In this document: one piece after another, positions 39,309 to 48,421 of the stretch
Layout: every line of letters begins with the position of its first letter
How positions within the stretch are numbered: the first letter of the stretch is position 1
NCBI RefSeq assembly: GCF_021341665.1
Contig: NZ_JAJTTH010000003.1
Span: 372,001 to 436,000 of the forward strand
Reading direction: 5' to 3'
Source: Pseudomonas sp. Au-Pse12
GTDB taxonomy: Bacteria; Pseudomonadota; Gammaproteobacteria; Pseudomonadales; Pseudomonadaceae
DNA: 64,000 nucleotides
Notes under the pieces: generated by a model
Told to the model about the DNA's origin: nothing
What the model saw: only the letters and a program-made list of their open reading frames with translations
The model's database searches: none
Program-made: the position numbers and the translations under genes

Positions 39309-40187
39309 TCAGGGCCAGCGCAAGTGCCGCGCCAATTCGTCGAACAGCGTCACCACCGAACGCAGGGCCCGACAGTCCGGGCGGGTCAGCAACCACAGCG
39401 CGGTTTCATGCCCCAGGGGTTCGCTCAGCGCCTCAAGCCCGCCACTGCCGATGAGAAAGTCCGGCAACGCCGCCACACCGAGGCCGGCGCGTACCAACTC
39501 GGTCACCGCCAGCATGCTGTTGCAGCGATAACTGGGCTGCACCCCGGGCCATTGCTGGCGACGCCAGACCACGGTGGGGTGATCGGGCAGAAAATCATCC
39601 GGGGCGATCCACGCCAGCCGCGACAGATCAGTGCAGTCGACCCGTTGCCGATAGGCCGGGCTGGCGCACACGCGATACGCCACCGCCCCCAGGCAGCGTC
39701 CGACCAGATGCTCCGGTGGCGTTGCGGTCAGGCGCACGGCGATATCCGCATCGCGCCGATTGAGGTTGGCGAAATCATTCGAGGTGCACAGCTCGATGAC
39801 CAGCGCCGGGTAGTTCGCCATGAACTGCGCCAGAGCCGGCAACAGCAAGCCTTGCAACACCGAATCGGTGCAGGTCAGGCGTACCGTGCCGCTGATCACC
39901 TCACCGCCCCGGGCCACGCCGATACGCGCCGCCTCCAGGGCTTGCTCCGCCTGTTCGGCCTGCTGCGCCAGGGCCTGGGCCAGGCTGGTAGGCAGGTAGC
40001 CGGCGCGGCTCTTGTCGAACAGCTGCTGGCCCAGCCCGGCCTCCAGCCGACGTACGGCGCGAAACACGGTCGAGACATCAACCTTGAGCAAGGCCGCCGC
40101 CCGCGCCAGGGAGCCGCCACGAACCAGTGCCAGGATCAGCGACAGGTCGGGATAGTCCAGCTGATAGTGCGTTGCTGCAATGATCAT
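39309..40187 (-). CDS. LysR-family transcriptional regulator
   Basis: A 292-residue regulator. The N-terminal winged helix-turn-helix is LSLILALVRGGSLARAAALLKVDVSTVFRAVRRLEAGLGQQLFDK, followed by the type 2 periplasmic-binding-like effector domain. The ATG at 40187 gives MIIAATHYQLDYPDL; a longer frame to 40310 covers the divergent promoter. It is divergent from the amidotransferase-like gene at 40276, 88 bases away. Confidence 0.9.
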   Translation of the reverse strand: MIIAATHYQLDYPDLSLILALVRGGSLARAAALLKVDVSTVFRAVRRLEAGLGQQLFDKSRAGYLPTSLAQALAQQAEQAEQALEAARIGVARGGEVISGTVRLTCTDSVLQGLLLPALAQFMANYPALVIELCTSNDFANLNRRDADIAVRLTATPPEHLVGRCLGAVAYRVCASPAYRQRVDCTDLSRLAWIAPDDFLPDHPTVVWRRQQWPGVQPSYRCNSMLAVTELVRAGLGVAALPDFLIGSGGLEALSEPLGHETALWLLTRPDCRALRSVVTLFDELARHLRWP

Positions 40188-40275
40188 TTGGGGTAGTGCC
40201 AATATTGCTTGCGTGGACGCCAATCTATAGTGGCCTCCAGCAACCGACAAGTCAGCGCCGCAACCGGAGAACCCC

Positions 40276-40995
40276 ATGCACCCACGCGCCACAGCAGCCA
40301 CCATCCGCATTGCCCTGGTGGGGGATTACGACCCGCAAATCACTGCGCATCAGGCCATTCCTCTGGCGCTGCAGCGCGCGGCGCTCGACAGTGCCACCAC
40401 GCTGGATTATCAGTGGCTGGCGACGGCGGACCTGCACCAGGAACAGGACCTGCAGGGTTTTGACGGCATCTGGTGCGTTCCCGGCAGCCCTTACCGCCAT
40501 GTCGACGGAGCCCTGCTAGCGATCCGCCTGGCCCGGGAACAGCAGCGGCCCTTTCTTGGCACCTGCGGCGGTTTTCAGCACGCCGTCCTGGAATATGCCC
40601 GCAACGTGCTGGGCTGGGCCGACGCCGAACATGGCGAGACCGCGCCCGACGCCGAACGCGCAGTACTCACTCCCCTGGCCTGCGCCCTGGTGGAAGCCCG
40701 TGATTCGATTCAATTGCACACCGACAGCCGCATCGCCGAGGCCTACGGTGCCACCCGCATCGAGGAAGGCTATCGCTGCCGCTATGGCATTAACCCGGAT
40801 TTCGCCAACGCCCTGCTCAGTGGCCCATTGCTCCCCACGGGGCATGACAGTGCCGGCGACCTGCGCGCCATCGAACTGGACGGCCATCCGTTCTTCGTCG
40901 CCACCTTGTTCCAGCCCGAGCGCGCCGCCCTCCAGGGGCGCACGCCGCCGCTGGCCAAGGCCTTGCTCAAGGCCTGCCAGGCGTTGCAAGCATGA
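40276..40995 (+). CDS. class I glutamine amidotransferase-like protein, CTP-synthase C-terminal type
   Basis: A 239-residue protein related to the glutaminase half of CTP synthase. It has IRIALVGDYDPQITAHQAIP, CVPGSPYRHVDGALLAIRLA and the nucleophile elbow PFLGTCGGFQHAVLEYARN with the catalytic Cys. The usual histidine of the catalytic triad (HPE) is replaced by Gln in TLFQPERAAL, so ordinary glutaminase activity is doubtful. The synthetase half is missing, so it is not CTP synthase. It is translationally coupled to the monooxygenase gene that follows (ATGA overlap). The substrate is unknown. Confidence 0.78.
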   Translation: MHPRATAATIRIALVGDYDPQITAHQAIPLALQRAALDSATTLDYQWLATADLHQEQDLQGFDGIWCVPGSPYRHVDGALLAIRLAREQQRPFLGTCGGFQHAVLEYARNVLGWADAEHGETAPDAERAVLTPLACALVEARDSIQLHTDSRIAEAYGATRIEEGYRCRYGINPDFANALLSGPLLPTGHDSAGDLRAIELDGHPFFVATLFQPERAALQGRTPPLAKALLKACQALQA

Positions 40996-41315
40996 TTGAG
41001 CAGACGCCCACCCCGCCCTACTACGCGGTGATCTTCAGCTCCCAGCGCGGCAAAGCCGATCCCGACTACGAGCAGGCGGCCGAACGCATGCTCGAACTGG
41101 CCCGCCAGCAGCCGGGGTTTCTCGGGGTCGAATCGGCGCGGGGTGAGGATGGCTTCGGAATCACCGTGTCCTACTGGAGCAGCGAGGCCGCGATCCTGGC
41201 CTGGAAGCAGCATGCCGAGCACAGCGCCATCCGCGAACGCGGGCGCGCCGACTGGTACCTGCATTGCCATACCCGGGTGAGCAAGGTCGAACGGGCCTAC
41301 CGTTTTACGGGCTGA
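40992..41315 (+). CDS. antibiotic biosynthesis monooxygenase (ABM) domain protein
   Basis: A 107-residue dimeric ferredoxin-like fold protein. YYAVIFSSQRG at the N-terminus, MLELARQQPGFLGVESARGEDGFGITVSYWSSEAAILAWKQHAEH in the middle and WYLHCHTRVSKVERAY at the end match ABM domains. These act as heme-degrading, quinol-oxidising or simple stress-response enzymes. It overlaps the upstream amidotransferase-like gene by four bases. Confidence 0.85.
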   Translation: MIEQTPTPPYYAVIFSSQRGKADPDYEQAAERMLELARQQPGFLGVESARGEDGFGITVSYWSSEAAILAWKQHAEHSAIRERGRADWYLHCHTRVSKVERAYRFTG

Positions 41316-41325
41316 GCAGCGAGCA

Positions 41326-41356
41326 GCCCCCGAACCGCCCGGGGCGGTCCGGGGGC
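41326..41356. terminator. GC hairpin between convergent genes
   Basis: GCCCCCGAACCGCCC and GGGCGGTCCGGGGGC are imperfectly paired over 15 bases without a T tract. It sits between the convergent stop codons of the ABM gene and the DUF2025 gene. Confidence 0.5.
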
Positions 41357-41366
41357 GCCAACGTCA

Positions 41367-41702
41367 TCAGCCCTGTGCGCTCGACAACAGGCTGCGCACG
41401 GCCTGGATTTCCGGCAGGTCGCTGCGGCGCATGTACACCCGCAGCGGCTCGCTGATGTTGATCCGGTCGTCGATGTTCTGATCCAGCAGCAGTTGGATCT
41501 GCTCGCGCTTGAGGCTCATGGCCTGATCGGAGACGGGGGCCCAGACAAATTCATGGGCCGGCACTATGGCGTCGTCCGCCACGTCCATGCCGAACGAATC
41601 TTCACTGAAACGCACGATGTAGCGGCCGGTCTTGCGATTGAAGCCGACAAAACCCTTGAGCTGGTCGGCAGCCTGGCAGATGAGTTCGGAGGTGATGCTC
41701 AT
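41367..41702 (-). CDS. DUF2025 family protein
   Basis: A 111-residue soluble protein of the Pseudomonas DUF2025 family. It starts MSITSELICQAADQLKGFVGFNRKT, then RYIVRFSEDSFGMDV and PLRVYMRRSDLPEIQAVR. The family has a solved fold but no established role. The ATG at 41702 is chosen over a start four residues upstream. It is monocistronic. Confidence 0.8.
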   Translation of the reverse strand: MSITSELICQAADQLKGFVGFNRKTGRYIVRFSEDSFGMDVADDAIVPAHEFVWAPVSDQAMSLKREQIQLLLDQNIDDRINISEPLRVYMRRSDLPEIQAVRSLLSSAQG

Positions 41703-41949
41703 GGTAAACCTCACTAGAGTCCCGCAGGACAGGTGATCAATGGTCTACACGCGAGGCAAGGGACAGCGGAGTTTTCAGGGCTTCCCTCTGACGGGGAAAC
41801 TGCAGGGCCCAAGAGTACTGCAAAGCCGCGAAAAAAAGCGCCGAAAAATGCAAATGAGAGGGATTTATGTCGCTCTGGAGATAGCACAAGCGTCATCCAG
41901 TTGCTAAAAGATACCTCCTTGCCTACGCCTCCACGAAAGGATTTCGAGC
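41703..41949. other. intergenic region upstream of glpQ
   Basis: About 250 bases between the divergent DUF2025 and glpQ genes. A-rich stretches (GCGAAAAAAAGCG near 41829) suggest promoters. No Pho box with correct spacing was found. Confidence 0.3.
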
Positions 41950-43077
41950 ATGCCAGTGACCTTCACCCCTAGTGCTCTGATGCTGGGCCTGATGCTCGGT
42001 TGCGGCCTGGCCCAGGCCTCTGAACAGCTTGACCCAGACGCCCTGGCCGCCCGTCAGGGGATTCCGCAACCGGCGGTGATCGCCCACCGCGGCGCGTCTT
42101 TCGACGCCCCCGAGTCCACCGCCGCGGCCTACAGGCTGGCCCGGGACCTGGGCGCCGACTACCTGGAGATGGACCTGCAGCGCAGCAAGGACGGCGTGCT
42201 GTTCGCCCTGCACGACAACAACCTGCAACGCACCACCGACGTGGCGCACAAATTCCCCGCGCGCAAGGACAGCCCGGCCAACGCCTTCACCATGGCCGAG
42301 CTGAAAACCCTCGACGCCGGCAGCTGGTTCAACCAGGCCCACCCGGACCGCGCGCGACCCGGCTTTGCCGGGCTGAAGATCCTGACCCTGGATGAAATCA
42401 TCGACATCGCCCAGAGCAATCCCCAGCACAAGCCCGGGCTGTATATCGAGACCAAGGAGCCGCAGCTGTTCCCCGGCATCGAGCACGACCTCAAGGAAAA
42501 GCTCCAGGACCGGGGCTGGCTGAGCCCCGCTGGTTCCAAGCTGGCGAAAAGCGAACTGGCGGTGGGCCAGGGCAAGGGCAAGGTGGTGCTGCAGACCTTC
42601 GACAAGCACAGCCTGGAACTGCTGCACCAGGAAATGCCCAAGGTGCCGAAAGTGCTGTTGCTGTGGGTCGCTCCCGGCAGCATCGAGCCGGCCTCCGGCC
42701 AGACCTTCGCCAGCAGCGGTGAAACCGATAAGGCCGCGTTCTATGCCAGGCAACAGCCCAAGGACCAGGCCGAGTTCAAGCGCTGGGTGGATTTCGCCAA
42801 GGCCCGGGGCGCCATCGGCACTGGCCCTTCCGCGGCCCTGAGCGGCGGTGGCGAGCAGAGCTACGCGGACCTGGTGCAACCCTGGATGAACCAGTACACC
42901 CACGACCAGGGCCTGCTGGTGCACGTCTACACCATCGACGAGCCGGTGGATTTCCAGAAGGTCATGGACGCCGGGGTCGATGGCATCTTCACCAACCGCA
43001 GCGCCGAGCTGCTCAAGTACTTCAAGCGCCCGGCCAGCGCCAACGTGGCGCAACTGCTCGACGCCAGCGGCTACTGA
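41950..43077 (+). CDS. glpQ: periplasmic glycerophosphodiester phosphodiesterase
   Basis: A 375-residue exported enzyme that hydrolyses glycerophosphodiesters to glycerol 3-phosphate and an alcohol. The signal peptide (residues 1-23) ends LAQA. The TIM-barrel GDPD signatures are VIAHRGASFDAPESTAAAYRLA, DYLEMDLQRSKDGVLFALHDNNLQRTTD, with the catalytic His pair and metal-binding Glu/Asp, and YIETKEPQLFPG. The C-terminus has VHVYTIDEPVDFQKVMDAGVDGIFTN. The next gene starts on the base after the stop codon. Confidence 0.94.
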   Translation: MPVTFTPSALMLGLMLGCGLAQASEQLDPDALAARQGIPQPAVIAHRGASFDAPESTAAAYRLARDLGADYLEMDLQRSKDGVLFALHDNNLQRTTDVAHKFPARKDSPANAFTMAELKTLDAGSWFNQAHPDRARPGFAGLKILTLDEIIDIAQSNPQHKPGLYIETKEPQLFPGIEHDLKEKLQDRGWLSPAGSKLAKSELAVGQGKGKVVLQTFDKHSLELLHQEMPKVPKVLLLWVAPGSIEPASGQTFASSGETDKAAFYARQQPKDQAEFKRWVDFAKARGAIGTGPSAALSGGGEQSYADLVQPWMNQYTHDQGLLVHVYTIDEPVDFQKVMDAGVDGIFTNRSAELLKYFKRPASANVAQLLDASGY

Positions 43078-43758
43078 ATGCCGGCCTCGGACTGGCGCGG
43101 CGAGCTCTGGCTGGGCCGGGACTTTGGCCTGGTCCACGGGGAAATGGGGCCCACCGAGCCCCATGCCCACTATGCCCATCAACTGATCATCGCCCCCGGG
43201 CACGCCGTCACGGTGGAGCTTGCGGGCGGGTACCAAAGCGCTCATTACCTGTTGATCCAGGCCTTGCAGCGCCACGCCATCCTCCAGGCTCCCGGCCTGG
43301 CCTTCACGGTGTTTGCCGAGCCGCTGCTGATCGCCGCCGACGACTTGCACGCCAGCGTCAGTGGCGCCGAACCTTCGCTGCCCGGCCTGGAAGCGGCCCT
43401 GCGCGGTTGCCCGCGCCAGCCCATAGCCGACCCGCGCGTCGCCCGGGCGCTGCGGGCCGTGGATGCCGCCCTGGAAGGCAAGGTGGCCGCCGCGCAACTG
43501 GCGGCCCAAGCCAATCTGTCCCTGAGCCAGCTGGAGCGCCTGTTCGCCCGCGACGTCGGTCTGCCAGTACGGCGCCTGGTGCTCTGGCGCCGCCTGCGCC
43601 TGGCCATGGCCCTGGTGCTGGAGGGCCAGAACCACACCGCGGCGGCCCACGGTGCCGGGTTCGCCGACAGCGCGCACTTCTCCCGCACCTTGAAGAGCCT
43701 GTTCGGCGTCACCGCCAGCCAGGCCCTGAAGCACCTCAAGCCTCGCCTGCTGGACTGA
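43078..43758 (+). CDS. AraC-family transcriptional regulator
   Basis: A 226-residue regulator. A cupin-like N-terminus (GPTEPHAHYAHQLIIAPGHAV) is followed by an AraC double HTH (AAQLAAQANLSLSQLERLFARDVG and HTAAAHGAGFADSAHFSRTLKSLFGVTASQAL). Its ATG is directly adjacent to the glpQ TGA, so it must be translated from the same message by coupling or reinitiation. The 3' end overlaps the convergent hydroxylase gene by 23 bases. The target is unknown. Confidence 0.88.
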   Translation: MPASDWRGELWLGRDFGLVHGEMGPTEPHAHYAHQLIIAPGHAVTVELAGGYQSAHYLLIQALQRHAILQAPGLAFTVFAEPLLIAADDLHASVSGAEPSLPGLEAALRGCPRQPIADPRVARALRAVDAALEGKVAAAQLAAQANLSLSQLERLFARDVGLPVRRLVLWRRLRLAMALVLEGQNHTAAAHGAGFADSAHFSRTLKSLFGVTASQALKHLKPRLLD

Positions 43759-44647
43759 CACGCCGGCGCAGGCCCTCGGGCACTTCGGGCTCCGCCCCGT
43801 AGCGCTGGGCCCGGAACGGTTCCAGCAGCTGCGGCCAGTAGTCCGCCGGGTAGTCGGCACGGCTGCCGATCCCCAGGTCACCCTGGCGCATGCAATAGCC
43901 GTCGCGGTAGAAGGCAGTGCCCAGCAGCCAGTCCCAGAGGTTGAAGAACAGCCCGAAATTCACATCCCCGGCGCGCCCGTACTTCATGTGGTGAAAACGA
44001 TGCAGCGGCGCCCAGGCAAAGATCCAGCGCAATGGCCCCAGGCGCATGTCGACATTGGAATGCTGCAACAGCAGCTGGATGGCGATGGCCAGGGCCAGCA
44101 ACTGCGCCACCGGCAGCGGGATGCCCAGCAGCACCAGCGGCAGCAAACCCGCCGAGGCTTCGATCAACTGGTGCAGCGGATGCTTGAGCAAACCGTTGAA
44201 GCCATACATGCGCAGCACGCTGTGGTGCACCGCGTGCAAGCGCCAGAGCCAGGCCCGGCGATGGCTGGCGTAATGGGCCAGGGTAATGCCGCAATCGGCG
44301 ATCACTATCGCCAGCAACAGCTGCCCGCAGAGCGGCCAGCCGTGGGGCCATAGCCCATCGTGGGCCAGCAGCGCCACCAGCCCGGGCAGGGCCAGCAGGC
44401 CCAGTGCGTTCAGGCTCTCATTGACCAGGGCATGCAGCATGTCCCGCAGCCGATCAGCCTGGGGGCGGTTCCAGCAAGGCTCATAGGGCAGGCACCACTC
44501 CGCCAGGAACGACACGCCCAGCGCCACCACGAACAGCACCAGCAACCCGATCGGCGAGGCCGGTCCCGCGCTCATCCACCCCACCCCGGCACCGATGAAT
44601 CCACCCCACATCAAGGGTCCGTACAACCACGCAAGCATTCGTTTCAT
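43736..44647 (-). CDS. sterol desaturase/fatty acid hydroxylase family protein
   Basis: A 303-residue integral membrane di-iron oxygenase of the fatty acid hydroxylase superfamily. It has at least four hydrophobic segments. The His boxes run in the family order: HYASHRR (HxxxH), RLHAVHHSVLRM (HxxHH), then LLKHPLHQL, QHSNVDM and LHRFHHMKYGRAGDVNFG. The substrate is a lipid of unknown nature. It converges with the AraC gene. Upstream, in the divergent promoter, lies a TTAAG-N6-TTAAG box. Confidence 0.85.
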   Translation of the reverse strand: MKRMLAWLYGPLMWGGFIGAGVGWMSAGPASPIGLLVLFVVALGVSFLAEWCLPYEPCWNRPQADRLRDMLHALVNESLNALGLLALPGLVALLAHDGLWPHGWPLCGQLLLAIVIADCGITLAHYASHRRAWLWRLHAVHHSVLRMYGFNGLLKHPLHQLIEASAGLLPLVLLGIPLPVAQLLALAIAIQLLLQHSNVDMRLGPLRWIFAWAPLHRFHHMKYGRAGDVNFGLFFNLWDWLLGTAFYRDGYCMRQGDLGIGSRADYPADYWPQLLEPFRAQRYGAEPEVPEGLRRRVSPAGEA

Positions 44648-44734
44648 TCGCTGCAGCTCCTGTAGGGGAAAACGGCAGCTTGCAACCCGGCGCCCAGGCC
44701 CGGCTTGAACAAACGACGCAAAGAGTGCGCTGAA

Positions 44735-44750
44735 TTAAGGGTGAATTAAG
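44735..44750 (+). promoter_or_regulatory. TTAAG-N6-TTAAG box, BqsR/CarR-like
   Basis: TTAAG-GGTGAA-TTAAG is an exact fit to the TTAAG-N6-TTAAG tandem site known for the P. aeruginosa response regulator BqsR (CarR), which senses Fe2+ or Ca2+. On the other strand it also reads CTTAAT-N5-CTTAAT, the PmrA/BasR form. It ends 53 bases before the PepSY gene start, a normal distance for an activator site over the -35 region. Confidence 0.6.
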
Positions 44751-44803
44751 TTGCGCTGGTTAACCTGTGTCCATCGAAAACCATCAACCCAAGGAATCCC
44801 ACC

Positions 44804-45121
44804 ATGACCAAGCTCCACGCCCTGTTCGCTGCCGCCGCCCTGACCTTGACCGCTGGCCTGGCCCAGGCCGATGTACGTCCGGACCTGATTCCCGGCCTGC
44901 TCAAGTCCGGCGCCATCATGGACCTGGAAAAACTCAACCAGGCCGCCCTGGCCCAGCACCCCGGCAGCACCGCCGCCAGCATCACCGACACCGAGCTGGA
45001 GCAGACCGCCAGCGGCGCCTACGTCTACCAGGTGGAACTGCGTGACAGCAAAGGCGTGGAGTGGGACGTGGACCTGGATGCCAAGACCGGCAAGGTCCTG
45101 AGCAACAAGCAAGACCAGTAA
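44804..45121 (+). CDS. periplasmic PepSY-domain protein
   Basis: A 105-residue exported protein. The signal peptide ends GLAQA (residue 22). The mature part is a single PepSY fold: ITDTELEQTASGAYVYQVELRDSKGVEWDVDLDAKTGKVLSNKQD. Small PepSY proteins are typical targets of metal-responsive two-component systems in Pseudomonas, and the box at 44735 fits that. The role, possibly metal or peptide binding, is not established. A strong hairpin follows 11 bases after the stop. Confidence 0.88.
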   Translation: MTKLHALFAAAALTLTAGLAQADVRPDLIPGLLKSGAIMDLEKLNQAALAQHPGSTAASITDTELEQTASGAYVYQVELRDSKGVEWDVDLDAKTGKVLSNKQDQ

Positions 45122-45132
45122 CGCGCCATACA

Positions 45133-45172
45133 GCACAAGGCCGCGCCCCGTTTCGGGAGCGCGGCCTTGTGC
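45133..45172. terminator. strong GC hairpin after the PepSY gene
   Basis: GCACAAGGCCGCGC/GCGCGGCCTTGTGC is a perfect 14-base stem with an inner CCCGTTTCGGGA loop. It starts 11 bases after the PepSY stop. There is no T tract, so it may act as a 3' stabiliser or a bidirectional end. Confidence 0.65.
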
Positions 45173-45326
45173 GTTGGGCCATCCACCGAGCATTTGCCGA
45201 TCAATCAGGCAGTGATGCTGAGCTTGGCGTCTGTCCTGGTTGCAGGAATTTGCTCGGTCATCGACCCGCACCACGTGAGAATGATCGTGTATCGGCCGGG
45301 TAAGCAGGCCGACACACCCGCCCGCC

Positions 45327-46952
45327 TCAAGCGCTCAGACGCGCCGTGACCTCGTTCAACTGCCCCGACAGACCATGCAGGTTGCGGCTCGCCGCCTCGG
45401 TGCGCTGGACGTTGTCGAGGTTGGTACTGGCAATCGAGGTGATCTCGGTGAGGTTGCGGGAAATGTCCTCGGCCACCGAGGTCTGCTCCTCGGCGGCGGT
45501 GGCGATCTGCCGGTTCATGTCGCGGATCGCCTCCACGGCCTCGGTGATACGTTCCAGCATGGCCCCGGCCTCGGTCACTTGCTGCACGCTCTGCTCGCTG
45601 CGCGACTGGCCGCTCTCGATGGCCTGGGCAGCATCCACCGCGCCGGTCTGCACGCTCTGGATGATCTGGTTGATCTCGGTGATCGACGCCGCGGTGCGCT
45701 GCGCCAGGCTGCGCACCTCGTCGGCAACCACGGCAAAACCACGCCCGGCCTCACCGGCCCGGGCCGCTTCGATGGCGGCGTTGAGCGCCAGCAGGTTGGT
45801 CTGCTCAGCAATGCCCTGGATCACTTCCAGGACCTTGCCGATGCGCCCGCTGTCGGCTTCCAGGCGGCGGATCACGGTGGCGGTGTTGGCGATCTCGCCA
45901 CGCATCTGGGTGATGCTGTGGATGGTGCTCTGCATCACCTGCTCGCCCTGCTGCGCCGACTGGTCGGCATCGTCCGCGGCACGCGCGGCGTCGGCGGCGT
46001 GGCGTGCCACTTCCTGGGCGGTGGCGGACATTTCGTTCATCGCCGTGGCCACCTGATCGGTGCGGCTGAACTGTTCATTGGTGCCCTGGGACATCAGCGT
46101 GGCAATGGCATTGAGCTCGCCGCTGGAGGTGTCCAGGTCCGAAGCGCTGCGCTGCAGGCTGTTGAAGGTCTGGGCCAGGAAATCCCGCAGGGTATTGGCC
46201 GCCATCGCCAGCTTGCCCAGTTCATCCTGGCGCTCGCTGGCCACCCGCTGGGCCAACTGGCCGCGGCTGAGCTGGGCGACGTAGTCGATCAACTGGCGGA
46301 TCGGCTCCACCAGGCTGCGGTTGACCAGCCACAGGCTGAGCAGGCCGATCAGCAGGCCGGACACCAGCATCACCAGGATCCCCATCCACACCGTACGGTC
46401 GGCCGCCGTGCTGATCTCGCGGGATTGCTGTTCGCCGTGCTTGCGCAACTCGGTCACCAACTCGCTCATCTGCTCGCTGGTAGCCCGGTCCACGCCTTTC
46501 ACCGCGGCGTCACCGGCGCTCGGGTCGGCACCGCCGGCCACGTAGGCATCGCGGCCCTTCTGATAGGCCGAACCCAACTGTCGATGCTCATCCGCCAGAC
46601 GCTGCACCCGACTCTTGAGAGAAGCCTCCAGCCCGGGAGTCTGGGCCAACTGGCCGAGGATGTTCTGCACATCGCGCTGGCGGTCTTCGAACTGCTGCCA
46701 GTACTTGTTCAATTCCTGGGGCTGCTTGCCACGCAGCAGCACGTTCTTCCACTCCTGGACCTGGCTCTTGAACTGCAGGTTGGCCTCGTCGATCAGCTGC
46801 GAACTGCGCAGCGGACCGTCGATCAGCTCGCGGTAGCTCTGCACGCCACCGGACAGCAAGTGAAAACACGCCAGGGCGATCAACAGCATCGCCAGCAGGC
46901 TACCGCTCAGCAGGGCAAGAATTTGCGCTCTCAGGGATTTTTGCAAAAACAT
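45327..46952 (-). CDS. transmembrane methyl-accepting chemotaxis protein
   Basis: A 541-residue chemoreceptor. A first membrane helix covers residues about 8-32. A mostly helical periplasmic four-helix-bundle ligand domain runs from about 33 to 188. The second helix is [26 protein letters not shown] ([20 protein letters not shown]) and the cytoplasmic signalling domain with tip [26 protein letters not shown] follow. The ligand is unknown. The start at 46952 fits the membrane anchor. It is monocistronic. Confidence 0.93.
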   Translation of the reverse strand: MFLQKSLRAQILALLSGSLLAMLLIALACFHLLSGGVQSYRELIDGPLRSSQLIDEANLQFKSQVQEWKNVLLRGKQPQELNKYWQQFEDRQRDVQNILGQLAQTPGLEASLKSRVQRLADEHRQLGSAYQKGRDAYVAGGADPSAGDAAVKGVDRATSEQMSELVTELRKHGEQQSREISTAADRTVWMGILVMLVSGLLIGLLSLWLVNRSLVEPIRQLIDYVAQLSRGQLAQRVASERQDELGKLAMAANTLRDFLAQTFNSLQRSASDLDTSSGELNAIATLMSQGTNEQFSRTDQVATAMNEMSATAQEVARHAADAARAADDADQSAQQGEQVMQSTIHSITQMRGEIANTATVIRRLEADSGRIGKVLEVIQGIAEQTNLLALNAAIEAARAGEAGRGFAVVADEVRSLAQRTAASITEINQIIQSVQTGAVDAAQAIESGQSRSEQSVQQVTEAGAMLERITEAVEAIRDMNRQIATAAEEQTSVAEDISRNLTEITSIASTNLDNVQRTEAASRNLHGLSGQLNEVTARLSA

Positions 46953-47135
46953 CGAGAAGATCTCATGGCAGGGATAGAGCAAGCCCAGTCAAGGGCATGC
47001 GTAGGTCCGAACTTCCCTGTCAGGAGCACTCGACGAGGGTCGAATGCGTATTGCATGTGAGCGTGATCGGCATCCGCGCGGCATTCTTGAGCGCCGCCGA
47101 CCACTGGTATGGCGCCCTGGATTGTGCACGCGAAA

Positions 47136-47154
47136 ACGTCACAAAACTGTCAAA
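47136..47154 (+). promoter_or_regulatory. Pho-box-like site upstream of zntB
   Basis: ACGTCACAAAACTGTCAAA resembles the PhoB consensus CTGTCAT-AAAA-CTGTCAT with the correct four-base A-rich spacer and a near-complete right half-site. It lies about 75 bases before the zntB ATG. The left half-site deviates at two positions. Confidence 0.45.
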
Positions 47155-47227
47155 AAGCCTTGCCATGATGGGGCCCAAGTGAACCTGAAAAACCCGCACC
47201 AGGCACTGCTCCCCCCTGTGAGACTCC

Positions 47228-48250
47228 ATGAACCACAGCCTCGACCAGAGTCACCGCGACGCCGATCTGTTTGGCCTGCTCTACGGTTTCAGCTTCCGCC
47301 CCGGCGAACGTGGCCGCGAACTGGATTCAGCCAAGGCCCTGCAAGCCCTGCAACACCCCCAGGACACCGATGAATTCCTCTGGCTGCACCTGAACCTGGC
47401 CCACGCCGCGTGCGAGCGCTGGATGAAGGCCCACCTGCAACTGCCCGAGGAGTTTTTCGAGGCCTTGCACGAAGGCTCACGCTCGACCCGCATCGAACAC
47501 GTCGACTCGGCCCTGCTGGCGGTGGTCAACGACGTGGTGTTCAACTTCAGCAGCATGGTCTCCTCGGACATCTCCACCCTCTGGGTCTGTGCGCGCGGCA
47601 ACCTGATCATCAGCGCGCGCCTGCAACCCCTGCACTCGGTGGACAAGCTGCGCTCCTCGGTGAAGGCCGGCGAACGCTTTCGCTCGCCCCTGGAACTGCT
47701 GGTGCACCTGCTGCGCGACCAGGGCGAGGTGCTGACCCAGATCGTGCGCAAGACCAGCCTCAGCGTCGACCAGATCGAGGACCAGCTCCTGGCCGCCCGG
47801 GTTTCCAGCAACCGTGCCGAACTGGGGGCCATGCGCCGGGTGCTGGTGCGCCTGCAGCGCCTGCTGGCCCTGGAACCGGGCTCCCTGCTGCGCCTGCTCA
47901 ACCGCCCGCCGCAATGGCTGCAGAAGGACGACGTCAAGGAGCTGCGCAAATCCACCGAAGAGTTCGCCCTGATCATCAACGACCTCACGGCCCTGGGCGA
48001 ACGGATCAAACTGCTGCAGGAAGAAATTGCCGCCAACCTCAACGAGCAGACCAACCGCACCCTGTTCACCCTGACCGTGGTCACCGTGCTGGCCCTGCCG
48101 ATCAACATCATTGCCGGTTTTTTCGGCATGAACGTCGGCGGCATTCCGTTCTCCGGCGACCCGGAGGGCTTCTGGATCCTAGTGGCGCTGGTGGCCACCT
48201 TCACCCTGATCGCCGGGCGCTGGGCGTTCCGCAAGCGCCAGGACTACTGA
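47228..48250 (+). CDS. zntB: zinc transporter ZntB (CorA superfamily)
   Basis: A 340-residue CorA-type transporter. A large soluble N-terminal domain (residues about 1-270, including STLWVCARGNLIISARL and the stalk-helix region QEEIAANLNEQTNRTLFTLTVVTV) is followed by two C-terminal membrane helices joined by the GMNVGGIPF pore motif. The family usually moves Zn2+ and sometimes other divalent ions. It is followed on the same strand by the Pit phosphate transporter, 171 bases away. Confidence 0.86.
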   Translation: MNHSLDQSHRDADLFGLLYGFSFRPGERGRELDSAKALQALQHPQDTDEFLWLHLNLAHAACERWMKAHLQLPEEFFEALHEGSRSTRIEHVDSALLAVVNDVVFNFSSMVSSDISTLWVCARGNLIISARLQPLHSVDKLRSSVKAGERFRSPLELLVHLLRDQGEVLTQIVRKTSLSVDQIEDQLLAARVSSNRAELGAMRRVLVRLQRLLALEPGSLLRLLNRPPQWLQKDDVKELRKSTEEFALIINDLTALGERIKLLQEEIAANLNEQTNRTLFTLTVVTVLALPINIIAGFFGMNVGGIPFSGDPEGFWILVALVATFTLIAGRWAFRKRQDY

Positions 48251-48421
48251 ATCACCGGCGCCTACGGGATGGCGCAATGAGCATGAGCACGATGGCGGTG
48301 CGGGCTGGATCGGATCAACGGAACGGCTCAATCGCGCAAACACTGATCTGAGGCAGTCTACCTGTAACATTTGGCAACGATCATGGGCGGCACTCCTTTC
48401 CAGCAACAGGATTGTCCAGCA

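Noticed and set aside
41326..41356. A rho-independent terminator of the ABM gene with high confidence
   Set aside because: The stem is good but there is no T tract on either strand, so it is only listed as a hairpin.
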